64,000 bases of DNA, taken from Pantoea sp. 18069. GTDB lineage: Bacteria; Pseudomonadota; Gammaproteobacteria; Burkholderiales; Burkholderiaceae_C. The position numbers and the translations under genes are program-made. Of this stretch, positions 33,488 through 42,243 are shown piece by piece. The notes under the pieces are model-generated. The model saw nothing but the letters and a program-made list of their open reading frames with translations. It had not been told where the DNA came from and made no database searches. Position 1 is the first letter of the stretch; every line of letters starts with the position of its first letter. The stretch spans positions 186,001-250,000 of the forward strand of contig NZ_CACSJA010000001.1 of NCBI RefSeq assembly GCF_902706035.1. Reading direction: 5' to 3'.

Positions 33488-33563
33488 TGGTGCCGGTTGT
33501 CGGAATCGAACTGACGACCTACCGCTTACAAGGCGGGTGCTCTACCAACTGAGCTAAACCGGC
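33488..33563 (-). tRNA. tRNA-Thr (anticodon TGT)
   Basis: 76 bases including encoded CCA. Acceptor GCCGGTT/AACCGGC, anticodon loop CTTGTAA (anticodon TGT, reads ACA), T loop TTCGATT. The T stem GTCAG/CCGAC has an A-C mismatch and the anticodon stem CCCGC/GCGGT a terminal C-T mismatch. Confidence 0.96.
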
Positions 33564-33616
33564 GAAGCCCGAATTCTAGCGTATAGAAAATGGGCAGAAA
33601 TCCAAACCAGGGATTT

Positions 33617-33927
33617 TTATTTGCCGCTGGCCGTCCCAAGGCAAAAACGCGTTGGGGGCTTTGCCCCCCAGGTAACCCTTAGACAAGCTCCGGACGCAGC
33701 GAGCAAGCGTGGGGGCACGGTTTTTGCCGCCGGGCCGCCCCAAGGCAAAAACGCGTTGGGGGGCTTTGCCCCCCAGGTAACCCTTCGACAAGCTCCGGAC
33801 GCAGCGAGCAAGCGTGGGGGCTCGGTTTTTGCCGCCGGGCCGCCCCAAGGCAAAAACGCGTTGGGGGGCTTTGCCCCCCAGGTAACCCTTCGACAAGCTC
33901 CGGACGCAGCAAGCAAGCGTGGGGGCC
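33617..33927 (-). repeat. Triplicated 105-bp direct repeat downstream of sspB
   Basis: Three near-identical units: about 33617-33720, 33721-33825 and 33826-33927. This fills the only gap longer than 300 bp (33564-33927). Each unit has a hairpin GGGGGGC-TTT-GCCCCCC, a second hairpin GTTTTTGCC..GGCAAAAAC at the junction, and a core CCCTTCGACAAGCTC that matches a widespread REP-like motif. Because 105 is divisible by 3, several frames stay open on both strands as 35-residue peptide repeats; these are not believed to be genes. The array begins immediately after the sspB stop. Confidence 0.92.
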
Positions 33928-34422
33928 TTATTTGACTCGCTTGAGCGCGGGCCGCGGTCCCGAAGGCGGCGTGCGCGGCGGCACCGGGGCATCGTCATCA
34001 TCCTGCACAAGCTGCATGATGGGCGCATCGCCACCGGTCTCGGTCGGCACGGAACTCAGCGCCGGGGGCGTGATGCCCACGGGTTTGCGCTCCGACGCTT
34101 CCTGGGCCAGCGGAAAAGCCATGCCTTCGCCGGTCTCGCGCGCATAGATCGCGATCACACGCCCCACGGGCACCGAGATCTCGCGCGGCTGGCCGCCGAA
34201 GCGGGCCTTGAACGCGATGAAGTCGTTGCCCAGCTGCAGCCCGCCCGTGGCGTCGTAGCTGGTGTTGAGCACGATCTCCCCGTCCTTGACGAACTCCTGC
34301 GGCACCTGGACCGTGTGGTCCACGCGCACCGCGAGATAAGGCGTCAGGCCATTGTCCGTGCACCACTCATGGAGCGCGCGGATCATGTAGGGCCGGGTAG
34401 AACTGGATTCCAATGCATTCAT
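33928..34422 (-). CDS. sspB: ClpXP protease specificity-enhancing factor
   Basis: 164 residues. SspB binds the ssrA tag and tethers tagged proteins to ClpX. The folded domain is about 1-115 (RPYMIRALHEWCTDNGLTPYL), followed by an acidic linker with DDDD and a C-terminal tail ending RPALKRVK that docks ClpX. Downstream of sspA, as usual. Confidence 0.96.
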   Translation of the reverse strand: MNALESSSTRPYMIRALHEWCTDNGLTPYLAVRVDHTVQVPQEFVKDGEIVLNTSYDATGGLQLGNDFIAFKARFGGQPREISVPVGRVIAIYARETGEGMAFPLAQEASERKPVGITPPALSSVPTETGGDAPIMQLVQDDDDAPVPPRTPPSGPRPALKRVK

Positions 34423-34451
34423 GGGCTAAGTCTCGGGCAGCAGGCAGGCGC

Positions 34452-35063
34452 TTACTTGCGCATCACCTTTTCGGAAGGTGTGAGCGCTTCGATGTAGGCG
34501 GGGCGCGAGAAGATGCGCTCCGCGTACTTGAGCAGCGGCGCGGCGTTCTTGCTCAGCTCGATGCCATAGTAGTCGAGGCGCCACAGCAGGGGCGCAATGG
34601 CCACGTCGAGCATCGAGAAATTCTCGCCCAGCATGTACTTGTTCTTGAGGAACACCGGAGCGAGCTGCGTCAGGCGATCACGGATGTGCGCACGCGCCTT
34701 CTCGATGGCCTTTTCGTTGCCCTTGATGTTGCGCGCTTCGAGGATGTTGACGTGAACGAACAGTTCCTTCTCGAAGTTCAGCAGGAACAGGCGCACGCGT
34801 GCGCGGTCCACCGGGTCACCGGGCATCAGCTGGGGATGGGGGAAGCGCTCGTCAATGTATTCATTGATGATGTTCGATTCGTACAGAATCAGGTCGCGCT
34901 CGACCAGGATGGGCACCTGGCCGTAGGGGTTCATCACATTGATGTCTTCGGGCTTGCTGTACAGGTCCACATCACGGATCTCGAAGTCCATTCCCTTTTC
35001 AAACAGCACAAAGCGGCAGCGGTGAGAGAAGGGGCAGGTTGTTCCCGAGTAAAGCACCATCAT
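34452..35063 (-). CDS. sspA: Stringent starvation protein A, GST-like
   Basis: 203 residues with a thioredoxin-like N-domain (MVLYSGTTCPFSHRCRFVL) and an all-helical GST C-domain. SspA binds RNA polymerase and affects starvation and acid survival. Starts at the first of two adjacent ATGs. It lies downstream of petABC, past a terminator. Confidence 0.95.
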   Translation of the reverse strand: MMVLYSGTTCPFSHRCRFVLFEKGMDFEIRDVDLYSKPEDINVMNPYGQVPILVERDLILYESNIINEYIDERFPHPQLMPGDPVDRARVRLFLLNFEKELFVHVNILEARNIKGNEKAIEKARAHIRDRLTQLAPVFLKNKYMLGENFSMLDVAIAPLLWRLDYYGIELSKNAAPLLKYAERIFSRPAYIEALTPSEKVMRK

Positions 35064-35080
35064 GGTGAAGGCTCCTAAAA

Positions 35081-35115
35081 ATCAAAAAGAGTGGGACGCA
35101 TGAAGCGCCCACTCT
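35081..35115 (-). terminator. Intrinsic terminator after petABC
   Basis: 8-bp stem AGAGTGGG/CCCACTCT with a 12-base loop, followed on the minus strand by TTTTGATTTTT, between petC and sspA. Confidence 0.8.
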
Positions 35116-35170
35116 GTACCGATCCGTCTGCGGACACGCAGCAAGCGTGCCCTCAGGCGTGGACCGTCCG

Positions 35171-35926
35171 TTACTTGACGTCTTTCCAGAATGCAGCGTT
35201 CAAGCGCCAGGCAATCAGGATGAAAATTCCAAGGAAGATCAGCACGCCCACGCCTATGCGTACACGGCTGTTTTGTGCAGGCTCACCCATCCATTGGAGG
35301 TAATTCACCAAGTCGCCAACGGCCCGATCGTACTGCACAGGCGTCATAGACCCCGGGGTGAGCTGTTCCCAGCCTTTGAAAACCTGGGTTTTCTGGCCGT
35401 GGACGTCATGTTCCTCGAACACCGCGCGGCGCTCGCCCTGCAGCTGCCACAGCGCATGCGGCATGCCGATGCTGGGGAAAGCCAGGTTGTTCCAGCCCGT
35501 GGGCTTGGTGTCGTCGCGGTAGAACGTGCGCAGGAAGGTGTAGAGGTAGTCCGCACCCGAGCCACCGGAGCCGGCGCGCGAGCGCGCGATCACCGTCAGG
35601 TCAGGGGGATTGTCGCCAAACCAGTCCTTGGCCTGCCTGGGATCTATCGTGGCCTTCATCGTCTCGCCGACCTTGTCGGTCGTGAACAGCAGGTTGTCCT
35701 TGATCTCCTGCTCGGTCAGGCCGATGTCCTGCAGGCGGTTGTAGCGCATGAACGCCGCCGAATGGCAGCTCAGGCAGTAGTTGACGAACAGCTTGGCGCC
35801 GTTTTGCAGCGAGGCCTGGTCGGTCGTATCCACCGGCGCCTTGTCCCAGGCGATGCCGCCTTCGGCAGCCTGGGCGCCCGCGACAAACCCGAAGGCAGCG
35901 ATCAGCGTGAGTATCAGTTTCTTCAT
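35171..35926 (-). CDS. petC: Cytochrome c1 of the bc1 complex
   Basis: 251 residues. Signal peptide about 1-20 (AGAQA), haem c motif C51-LS-C54-H55, and one C-terminal anchor (about 222-243). It passes electrons from the Rieske protein to soluble cytochrome c. Last of petA-petB-petC. Start preceded by GGAG. Confidence 0.97.
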   Translation of the reverse strand: MKKLILTLIAAFGFVAGAQAAEGGIAWDKAPVDTTDQASLQNGAKLFVNYCLSCHSAAFMRYNRLQDIGLTEQEIKDNLLFTTDKVGETMKATIDPRQAKDWFGDNPPDLTVIARSRAGSGGSGADYLYTFLRTFYRDDTKPTGWNNLAFPSIGMPHALWQLQGERRAVFEEHDVHGQKTQVFKGWEQLTPGSMTPVQYDRAVGDLVNYLQWMGEPAQNSRVRIGVGVLIFLGIFILIAWRLNAAFWKDVK

Positions 35927-35940
35927 TATTTTTCTCCGAC

Positions 35941-37356
35941 TCAGTGCTGCTTGAACGTCACGCGGTCAGGCACGGGCTTGGGTGTGCCCAGGCGGCTCCA
36001 CCAGGGCATCAGCAGGAAGAAGCCGAAATAGAACAGCGTGCCGAGCTGGGAAATGCGCTCGAACACCGGCGATGGCGGCTTCACGCCCAGGTAGCCCAGC
36101 ACCACGAAGTTGACGACGAACACCGCGTAGACATACTTGTGCCATTCGGGACGGTAGCGGATCGACTTGACCGGGCTGTGGTCGAGCCAGGGCAGGGCGA
36201 ACAGGATGATCACGGCACCGCCCATCACGACCACACCCCAGAACTTGGCGTCGATCGACAGCATCAGCACGATGGCCAGCGCGGCGACCACGGCCACGCC
36301 GCCCTTGACCACCGATGGCAGGCGCGACTTGAACACGCCAAAGCCCGCACCCAGCGCCACGCAGGCGATCAGCACGTACATCATCTCGGTGGTGATCGCA
36401 CGCAGCATCGAATAGAACGGCGTGAAATACCAGACCGGCGCGATGTGCGACGGCGTCTTGAGCGGATCGGCCGGGATGAAGTTGTTGTACTCGAGGAAGT
36501 AGCCACCGAACTCGGGCGCGAAGAACACCACGGCCGAGAACAGGAACAGGAACACGCACACGCCCAGGATGTCATGCACCGTGTAGTAGGGATGGAAAGG
36601 CACGCCGTCGAGCGGGCGGCCCTTTTCATCCTTGGGGGCGTTCGGGCCCTTGATCTCGATGCCGTCGGGGTTGTTCGAGCCGACGTCGTGCAGCGCCAGC
36701 AGGTGGGCCACGACCAGGCCCAGCAGCACCAGCGGCACGGCGATCACGTGGAACGCGAAGAAGCGGTTGAGCGTCGCGTCTCCAACCACATAGTCGCCGC
36801 GGATCAGCAGCGCCAGGTCAGGGCCGATGAACGGAATCGCGGCAAACAGGTTGACGATCACCTGCGCGCCCCAGTACGACATCTGGCCCCAGGGCAGCAG
36901 GTAGCCCATGAAGGCTTCGGCCATCAGCGCCAGGAAAATGGCGCAGCCGAAGATCCAGACCAGCTCGCGCGGCTTGCGGTACGAGCCGTAGAGCAGGCCA
37001 CGGAACATGTGCAGATAGACCACGACGAAGAAGGCCGAGGCCCCGGTCGAGTGGATGTAGCGGATCAGCCAGCCCCAGGGGACGTCGCGCATGATGTACT
37101 CGACCGACTCGAACGCCTTGGCGGCATCGGGCTTGTAGTGCATCACCAGGAAGATCCCGGTCACGATCTGGATCACCAGCACCAGCAGCGCCAGCGAGCC
37201 GAAGATGTACCAGAAGTTGAAATTCTTCGGAGCGTAGTACTCCGACATGTGAACGCGGTAGGCGTCGAAAGCCGTGGGGAACCGGTTCTCAAACCAGTTC
37301 GTGACCTTCGCGCCCGCGGTGGCGTTCGGAGAGATGTCCTTGAATTCGTGAGCCAT
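35941..37356 (-). CDS. petB: Cytochrome b of the bc1 complex
   Basis: 471 residues, multi-spanning with haem b histidines in helices B and D (HSTGASAFFVVVYLHMFRG; AFHVIAVPLVLLGLVVAHLLALH) and the quinol-site PEF-type sequence (APEFGGYF). It oxidises ubiquinol and reduces quinone across the inner membrane. Eleven bases after petA. Confidence 0.98.
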   Translation of the reverse strand: MAHEFKDISPNATAGAKVTNWFENRFPTAFDAYRVHMSEYYAPKNFNFWYIFGSLALLVLVIQIVTGIFLVMHYKPDAAKAFESVEYIMRDVPWGWLIRYIHSTGASAFFVVVYLHMFRGLLYGSYRKPRELVWIFGCAIFLALMAEAFMGYLLPWGQMSYWGAQVIVNLFAAIPFIGPDLALLIRGDYVVGDATLNRFFAFHVIAVPLVLLGLVVAHLLALHDVGSNNPDGIEIKGPNAPKDEKGRPLDGVPFHPYYTVHDILGVCVFLFLFSAVVFFAPEFGGYFLEYNNFIPADPLKTPSHIAPVWYFTPFYSMLRAITTEMMYVLIACVALGAGFGVFKSRLPSVVKGGVAVVAALAIVLMLSIDAKFWGVVVMGGAVIILFALPWLDHSPVKSIRYRPEWHKYVYAVFVVNFVVLGYLGVKPPSPVFERISQLGTLFYFGFFLLMPWWSRLGTPKPVPDRVTFKQH

Positions 37357-37367
37357 GTCGTTTTCCC

Positions 37368-37964
37368 TCAGGCCTTGTCTTCACCGATCAGGAGCTTGGT
37401 CTCCGACAGGTACTTGTGGGGCGGCACTTCCAGGTTGTCCGGCGCGGGCTTGTTCTTGAAGACACGGCCGGCCAGGTCGAAGGTAGAACCATGGCAGGGG
37501 CACAGGAAGCCGCCTTTCCAATCGTCGGGCAGGGAGGGCTGCGGACCCGCCTGCAGCTTGTCGACCGGCGAGCAGCCCAGATGGGTGCAGATGCCGACGG
37601 CAACCATGATCTCGGGCTTGATCGAGCGGTACTCGTTGCGCGCGTACTCGGGCGTCAGCTCGGAAGGCTTGCGCTGCGACTGGGGATCGGCGAGCTGTCC
37701 ATCGAGGGCCGGCAACTCGGCCAGTTGCTCGGGCGAACGCTTGATGATCCAGACGGGCTTGCCGCGCCATTCCACCGTGACCTTCTCACCGGGCTTGAGG
37801 GCGGAAATATCCACCTCCACCGCCGCGCCTGCAGCCTTGGCCTTTTCGGACGGCTGGAAGGTGCTCACAAAGGGTACGGCTGTTGCCACGCCGCCCACCG
37901 CACCAGCGCAGGCCGACGTGATGATCCACGTGCGCTTGCTGGAGTCGATTGGAGTATCACTCAT
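37368..37964 (-). CDS. petA: Rieske iron-sulfur subunit of the bc1 complex
   Basis: 198 residues. The [2Fe-2S] ligands are C126/H128 (CTHLGC) and C155/H158 (CPCHGS), with C131 and C157 placed for the disulfide. The N-terminal anchor is preceded by SSKRTWII, a Tat-type signal with KR in place of RR; tatABC are encoded at 43494-45169. Confidence 0.98.
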   Translation of the reverse strand: MSDTPIDSSKRTWIITSACAGAVGGVATAVPFVSTFQPSEKAKAAGAAVEVDISALKPGEKVTVEWRGKPVWIIKRSPEQLAELPALDGQLADPQSQRKPSELTPEYARNEYRSIKPEIMVAVGICTHLGCSPVDKLQAGPQPSLPDDWKGGFLCPCHGSTFDLAGRVFKNKPAPDNLEVPPHKYLSETKLLIGEDKA

Positions 37965-37974
37965 GGGGATCCTC

Positions 37975-38003
37975 GATGTAGATCGCTATTATTTGGGGGT
38001 CAA
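37975..38003 (-). promoter_or_regulatory. Predicted petABC promoter
   Basis: On the minus strand TTGACC (38003-37998) and TACATC (37980-37975) are 17 bp apart, just upstream of petA. Confidence 0.5.
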
Positions 38004-38113
38004 CTACAAATTGTAGCGGAGTGAGTGGGGTTATTCCATGCGCTGTTTTCTGTTGACACTGAGGCAAGTCAAGCAATACTGAGATCCTTGATTGATCAAC
38101 AGGAGTTGAGCGT

Positions 38114-38551
38114 ATGGGCATGATGCAAGAATTCCGCGAATTCGCGGTCAAGGGAAACGTGATTGACTTGGCAGTCGGTGTGATTATTGGAGGCGCCTTC
38201 GGCAAGATCGTCGACTCGGTCGTCTCCGACCTCATCATGCCGGTCGTCGGCCTGGTGTTCGGCAAGCTTGACTTCTCCAACCTGTTCCTGGTGCTGGGAG
38301 CGGTGCCCGAAGGAACGGTGCAGACGCTCGACGGCCTGCGCAAGGCGGGCGTGCCAGTGCTGGCCTACGGCAACTTCATTACCGTGGCCGTCAACTTCAT
38401 CATCCTGGCGTTCATCATTTTCCTGATGATCAAGCAGGTCAACCGCCTCAAGCGCAGCGCCCCGCCCGCACCGGTGGTCGCTCCGGCCACACCCGAGGAC
38501 ATCGTGCTGCTGCGCGAAATTCGCGATAGTTTGACTCGTAACACCCCCTGA
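38114..38551 (+). CDS. mscL: Large-conductance mechanosensitive channel
   Basis: 145 residues with two transmembrane helices (about 15-45 and 78-105). The family start [24 protein letters not shown] is clear. It opens under membrane tension to release solutes during osmotic downshock. AGGAG precedes the ATG. The stop codon and the last codons (NTP) are part of repeat D. Confidence 0.97.
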   Translation: MGMMQEFREFAVKGNVIDLAVGVIIGGAFGKIVDSVVSDLIMPVVGLVFGKLDFSNLFLVLGAVPEGTVQTLDGLRKAGVPVLAYGNFITVAVNFIILAFIIFLMIKQVNRLKRSAPPAPVVAPATPEDIVLLREIRDSLTRNTP

Positions 38552-38660
38552 GCCGCTGACGCGTCTTCCCCCTCTCAACCTTCGGTGGAGGGGGGCGCCC
38601 GGCTAAGGGACGGCAGCCTCGGTGCGGGGCGGCCCTTCCTCGCTGCCCCTTTGCTGGAGC
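38543..38660 (+). repeat. 3'-end two-hairpin repeat, copy D (at mscL 3' end)
   Basis: CCCCCTGAGCCGC overlaps the mscL stop. Long-variant second hairpin CCCCCTC..GGAGGGGG with inner ACC-TTC-GGT, then an extra 16 bases before the tail ACGGCAGCC..GGGGCGGCCCTTCCTCG. Similarity to copy A continues to about 38690. Confidence 0.85.
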
Positions 38661-38723
38661 ACGCCAGTTTTTCAGGCTGTGCGCGGTACAAGGACTGAAA
38701 AGCCCCCTGCAGCGGACCCCGCG

Positions 38724-39791
38724 TCAGCCCGCAAGTTGACGCGCCATCTGCACCGCGGCAATCAGGCTGGATGCGTCGGCAATGCCCCGGCCGGCGATAT
38801 CGAACGCCGTGCCATGGTCGGGGCTGGTGCGCACCAGCGGCAGGCCCAGCGTCACGTTGACGCCTTTCTCGACCCCCAGGTACTTGACCGGAATCAGGCC
38901 CTGGTCGTGGTACATGGCGAGCACCACGTCGAACTCGCCGGGGTGGCCGGGCGCGTTGCGTGCGCGCATGAACACCGTGTCGGGCGCAAACGGGCCGTGC
39001 ACGTCCATGCCGAGCGCGCGCGCTGCCTCGATGGCCGGCACGATGGTGTCGATTTCCTCGCGGCCGAAACGCCCGCCCTCGCCCGCATGCGGGTTGAGCC
39101 CGGCCACGGCGATGCGCGGCGCACGCCCGAGCGTGCGGCCCAGCGCTGCATGGGTGATGCGCAGCGTCTCGAGGATCTGCGGCCGGGTCACGGCGGCCAG
39201 CGCTTCGCGCAGCGACACATGGATGCTCACCAGCACCGTGCGCAGCTCGTCATTGGCCAGCATCATGCGCACCGGCATGTCGGCCAGCGCCACGCCCGCG
39301 TGCTGCGCGGCCGCAGCCTGCAGCAGCTCGGTATGGCCGGGAAAGTCCACGCCCGCGAGCGCCAGCGCTTCCTTGTGCAGCGGCGCCGTCACCAGCGCGG
39401 CGATCCGGCCTTCCAGCGCCGCCTGGGCCGCCCATTGCACGCAGCGCGCGGCCGCTTCTCCGGCCGCGCGCGAAATTTGCCCCCAGGGGGCCGGTCCGGG
39501 CAAGCCGGCCAGCGGCAACACGGGCAGGCAGCGCGGCGGCACGGACCAGGCTTCGTCCGGGTTTTCGATAGCAGCGACAGGCATGGAAGTGTCGCCCGCC
39601 AGCAACACAACGTCGGCCGCGCGCCGCAGCGTTGCGATTTCTCCCACGATGAAGCAGCCGCGCAGGACATCGGGCGCATCGCGAAACGCCTTGGCAATGG
39701 TTTCGGGGCCTATGCCCGCGCAGTCGCCCTGGGTGATGGCGATGCTGCGACCGGTCGGTGCGGCCGCAATGTGATCAGGCAAGGAAAGCAC
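38724..39791 (-). CDS. pdxA: 4-hydroxythreonine-4-phosphate dehydrogenase
   Basis: 355 residues from a GTG at 39791 preceded by TTGGAG; no ATG fits. It oxidises 4-phosphohydroxy-threonine in pyridoxal phosphate synthesis. Family motifs: VTAPLHKEAL, PGHTE, LNPHAGEGG, YHDQGLIPVK. The usual GxPAGIGP loop reads GDCAGIGPE here, a cysteine in place of proline. Forms a pair with the NIF3-family gene, 32 bases apart. Confidence 0.93.
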   Translation of the reverse strand: MLSLPDHIAAAPTGRSIAITQGDCAGIGPETIAKAFRDAPDVLRGCFIVGEIATLRRAADVVLLAGDTSMPVAAIENPDEAWSVPPRCLPVLPLAGLPGPAPWGQISRAAGEAAARCVQWAAQAALEGRIAALVTAPLHKEALALAGVDFPGHTELLQAAAAQHAGVALADMPVRMMLANDELRTVLVSIHVSLREALAAVTRPQILETLRITHAALGRTLGRAPRIAVAGLNPHAGEGGRFGREEIDTIVPAIEAARALGMDVHGPFAPDTVFMRARNAPGHPGEFDVVLAMYHDQGLIPVKYLGVEKGVNVTLGLPLVRTSPDHGTAFDIAGRGIADASSLIAAVQMARQLAG

Positions 39792-39823
39792 GAACGACTC
39801 CAAAAATACCGCCCCGCGAAAAA

Positions 39824-40579
39824 TCAGGCGGGGTTGTCGATTTCTACGAATACGTGGTCTAGCCCGTGGGCTGCCGCGATATGGGCGGCGACCGCGGGTG
39901 CGCCATAGCGCTCGGTCGCATGGTGGCCCGCGGCGATGAAGGCCACGCCGGTTTCGCGCGACAGATGGGCCTGGGGCTCGGAGATCTCGCCCGTGAGGAA
40001 CAGGTCTGCGCCCGCGGCAATCGCGGACTCGAAAAAGCCCTGCGCGCCACCCGTGCACCAGGCGAGCTGGCGAATCGGCCGGCCGTCGCCCGGCAGGCAG
40101 GTCGCCGTGCGGCCCAGCACGTTCTCCACATGGGCAGCGAGATCTTCCGCGCGGGCCTCGGCGTGGGGTGCGCTCCCGAGCCAGCCAAGCTCCTGCTCGC
40201 CAAAACGCCCCTGCCCTTCCCAGCCCAGGCGCAGGCCCAGCTGGGCGTTGTTGCCGAGTTCGGGGTGTGCGTCGAGCGGCAGGTGGTAGGCGAGCAGGTT
40301 GATGTCGTGGGCCAGCAGCAGGCGCAGACGCTCCTTCATCCAGCCCGTGACCCTTCCGTCGTGTCCGCGCCAGAACAGGCCGTGGTGCACAAAGATGGCG
40401 TCGGCGCGCAAGTCGATGGCGGCCTCGATCAGCGCGCGGCTGGCAGTGACGCCACTGACCAGCCGGGAGATGCGGGGCTTGCCTTCAACCTGCAGACCGT
40501 TGGGCCCGTAGTCCTTGAAGCGTTGGGGCTGCAGCAGGTCGTCGAGACTGCCCAGCAGGTCTTGTCGCGAGAGGGTCAT
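39824..40579 (-). CDS. NIF3-family dinuclear metal-centre protein (YbgI-like)
   Basis: 251 residues from the ATG at 40579. Metal ligands appear in FVHHGLFW (His-His), AYHLPLDAHPELGNN, and near the C-terminus GHHATER. Members form hexamers and bind two metals; a GTP cyclohydrolase 1 type 2 activity has been proposed but the role is unclear. Upstream of pdxA. Confidence 0.92.
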   Translation of the reverse strand: MTLSRQDLLGSLDDLLQPQRFKDYGPNGLQVEGKPRISRLVSGVTASRALIEAAIDLRADAIFVHHGLFWRGHDGRVTGWMKERLRLLLAHDINLLAYHLPLDAHPELGNNAQLGLRLGWEGQGRFGEQELGWLGSAPHAEARAEDLAAHVENVLGRTATCLPGDGRPIRQLAWCTGGAQGFFESAIAAGADLFLTGEISEPQAHLSRETGVAFIAAGHHATERYGAPAVAAHIAAAHGLDHVFVEIDNPA

Positions 40580-40623
40580 GGCGCGATTGTCGCATTCACG
40601 CCCGCCAACCCGCATGACGGAGT

Positions 40624-41958
40624 TCAGGATTTTGCGCCGTCGCGGACCTGCCAGCCCTTGGATGCCAGAGGCCAGAACGCGAGTGCCACGCCCAGAATGC
40701 CCATCGCGCCCACATAGTGGGCCGGGAACAGGCGGTCATACTGCTGTCCGAGGCTGATCAGCACCGGCGTGAGTCCGCCGAACACCGCATAGGCCATGTT
40801 GTAGGAGAACGACAGACCCGAGAAGCGCACGGCGGGCGGGAAAGCCCGCACGCTCACGATGGGCAGCAGCGAGATCGAGCCGACGAAAAAGCCCACCAGC
40901 GCATAGGTCACGACGATGGACGTCGGCGAGCCCGGCAGGCCCAGGTAGAACAGGTAGGACGTCAGCGTCATCCCGCCCCAGCCGAAGATCATCACCGCCT
41001 TGGTGCCGACGCGGTCCGTGGCCCAGCCTGCAACCAGGCAGCCTATGCTCAGCATCAGCGTCGCGGCAACGTTGGCCTGCAGCGACAGCGCCGCGGGCAC
41101 ATCGAACACCTTCTGCATATAGGCCGGCGTGAACAGGATCACGACCACGATGGCCGTGGACAGCACCCAGGTCATCAGCGCCACCAGCACGATGGCCGGA
41201 CGGTGCTCGCGCAGGATGGTCTTGAGCGGCAGCTCGCGCGCAACGCTCTTGCGCGCCGCGAGCTCCTTGAAGATCGGCGTTTCCTCGAGAAAGCGCCGCA
41301 GGTAGACCGACACCAGGCCGAACACGCCGCCCAGAATGAACGGAATGCGCCAGGCATAGGCATTGATTTCGCTGGTGCTGAACCAGCTGTTGATGCCCAC
41401 GGCAATCAGCGAGCCCAGCAAGATGCCGCCGGTGATGCCGGCCGTCAACGTGCCCACGGCCAGGCCATAGTGCCTTTGCGGCACATGCTCGGCCACGAAC
41501 ACCCAGGCGCCGGGCATTTCACCGCCGATCGCCGCGCCCTGCAGCACGCGCATCGCCAGCAACAGCAGCGGCGCGGCGATGCCTATAGCCTCATAAGTGG
41601 GCAGCAGGCCGATCACCAGCGTAGGCACCGACATCAGGAAGATCGACAGCGTGAACATCTTCTTGCGGCCCAGGATGTCGCCGTAGTGGGCAATGATGAT
41701 GCCGCCCAGGGGCCGCGCGAGGTAGCCGGCGGCAAAGATGCCCAGCGTCTGCAACTGGCGCAGCCATTCGGGCATTTGCGCGGGAAAGAACAGGTGACCG
41801 AGCACATTGGCGAAGAAGATGTACACGACGAAGTCGTAGAACTCGAGCGTGCCACCCAGGGCCGAGAGCCCCAGGGTCCGGTAATCCTTCTTCGTCAGGG
41901 GACGGGCCGGCGCATCGGCGGGTATCGCCTTGCCGGTGGAGTAATCAAGCGTGGTCAT
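40624..41958 (-). CDS. MFS transporter, metabolite:H+ symporter (MHS) type
   Basis: 444 residues with about 12 transmembrane helices. GGTLEFYDFVVYIFFA near the N-terminus and GYLARPLGGIIIAHYGD mark the MHS branch, which imports organic acids or zwitterions with protons. Cognate substrate cannot be read from sequence. No linked catabolic genes, and 44 bases separate it from the NIF3-family gene. The gap up to 42243 holds a small hairpin (42000-42024) and no gene. Confidence 0.92.
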   Translation of the reverse strand: MTTLDYSTGKAIPADAPARPLTKKDYRTLGLSALGGTLEFYDFVVYIFFANVLGHLFFPAQMPEWLRQLQTLGIFAAGYLARPLGGIIIAHYGDILGRKKMFTLSIFLMSVPTLVIGLLPTYEAIGIAAPLLLLAMRVLQGAAIGGEMPGAWVFVAEHVPQRHYGLAVGTLTAGITGGILLGSLIAVGINSWFSTSEINAYAWRIPFILGGVFGLVSVYLRRFLEETPIFKELAARKSVARELPLKTILREHRPAIVLVALMTWVLSTAIVVVILFTPAYMQKVFDVPAALSLQANVAATLMLSIGCLVAGWATDRVGTKAVMIFGWGGMTLTSYLFYLGLPGSPTSIVVTYALVGFFVGSISLLPIVSVRAFPPAVRFSGLSFSYNMAYAVFGGLTPVLISLGQQYDRLFPAHYVGAMGILGVALAFWPLASKGWQVRDGAKS

Positions 41959-42243
41959 GGTGTTCGCAGAAAGAAGTCAACAACAAGACAGCGCAGCTGC
42001 CGACGCCACCGGATAGGTGGTCGGCAACCGGTTCTTCCAATGCCTGGGTGAGGAAAAGTGTCTAGCAGCCCGTACAGATGGAACGGGGCGGTAGCGAACG
42101 CAGCCTGGCGCAGTCGAGGGAATTCTAGGGTTTCCACCTATCCTGTATCGGCAACCCCACTACTGCTGCGCCAACGATGGCACTTGCGCGCGCCAGGCCA
42201 TGCCGCACAATGGCGTCTTGTTTGACCCTTGTTGATGGATTTC

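Noticed and set aside
33617..33927. CRISPR array
   Set aside because: Units are contiguous and nearly identical with no unique spacers, and no cas genes occur in the window.
33576..34034. Open frames on both strands over the 105-bp array (35-residue repeats)
   Set aside because: Openness in several frames follows from the repeat length being a multiple of 3; no start signals or family similarity.
35944..38016. A 690-codon plus-strand frame across petB and petA
   Set aside because: Antisense shadow of clearly identified cytochrome genes, with His/Gln/Arg-rich low-complexity product.
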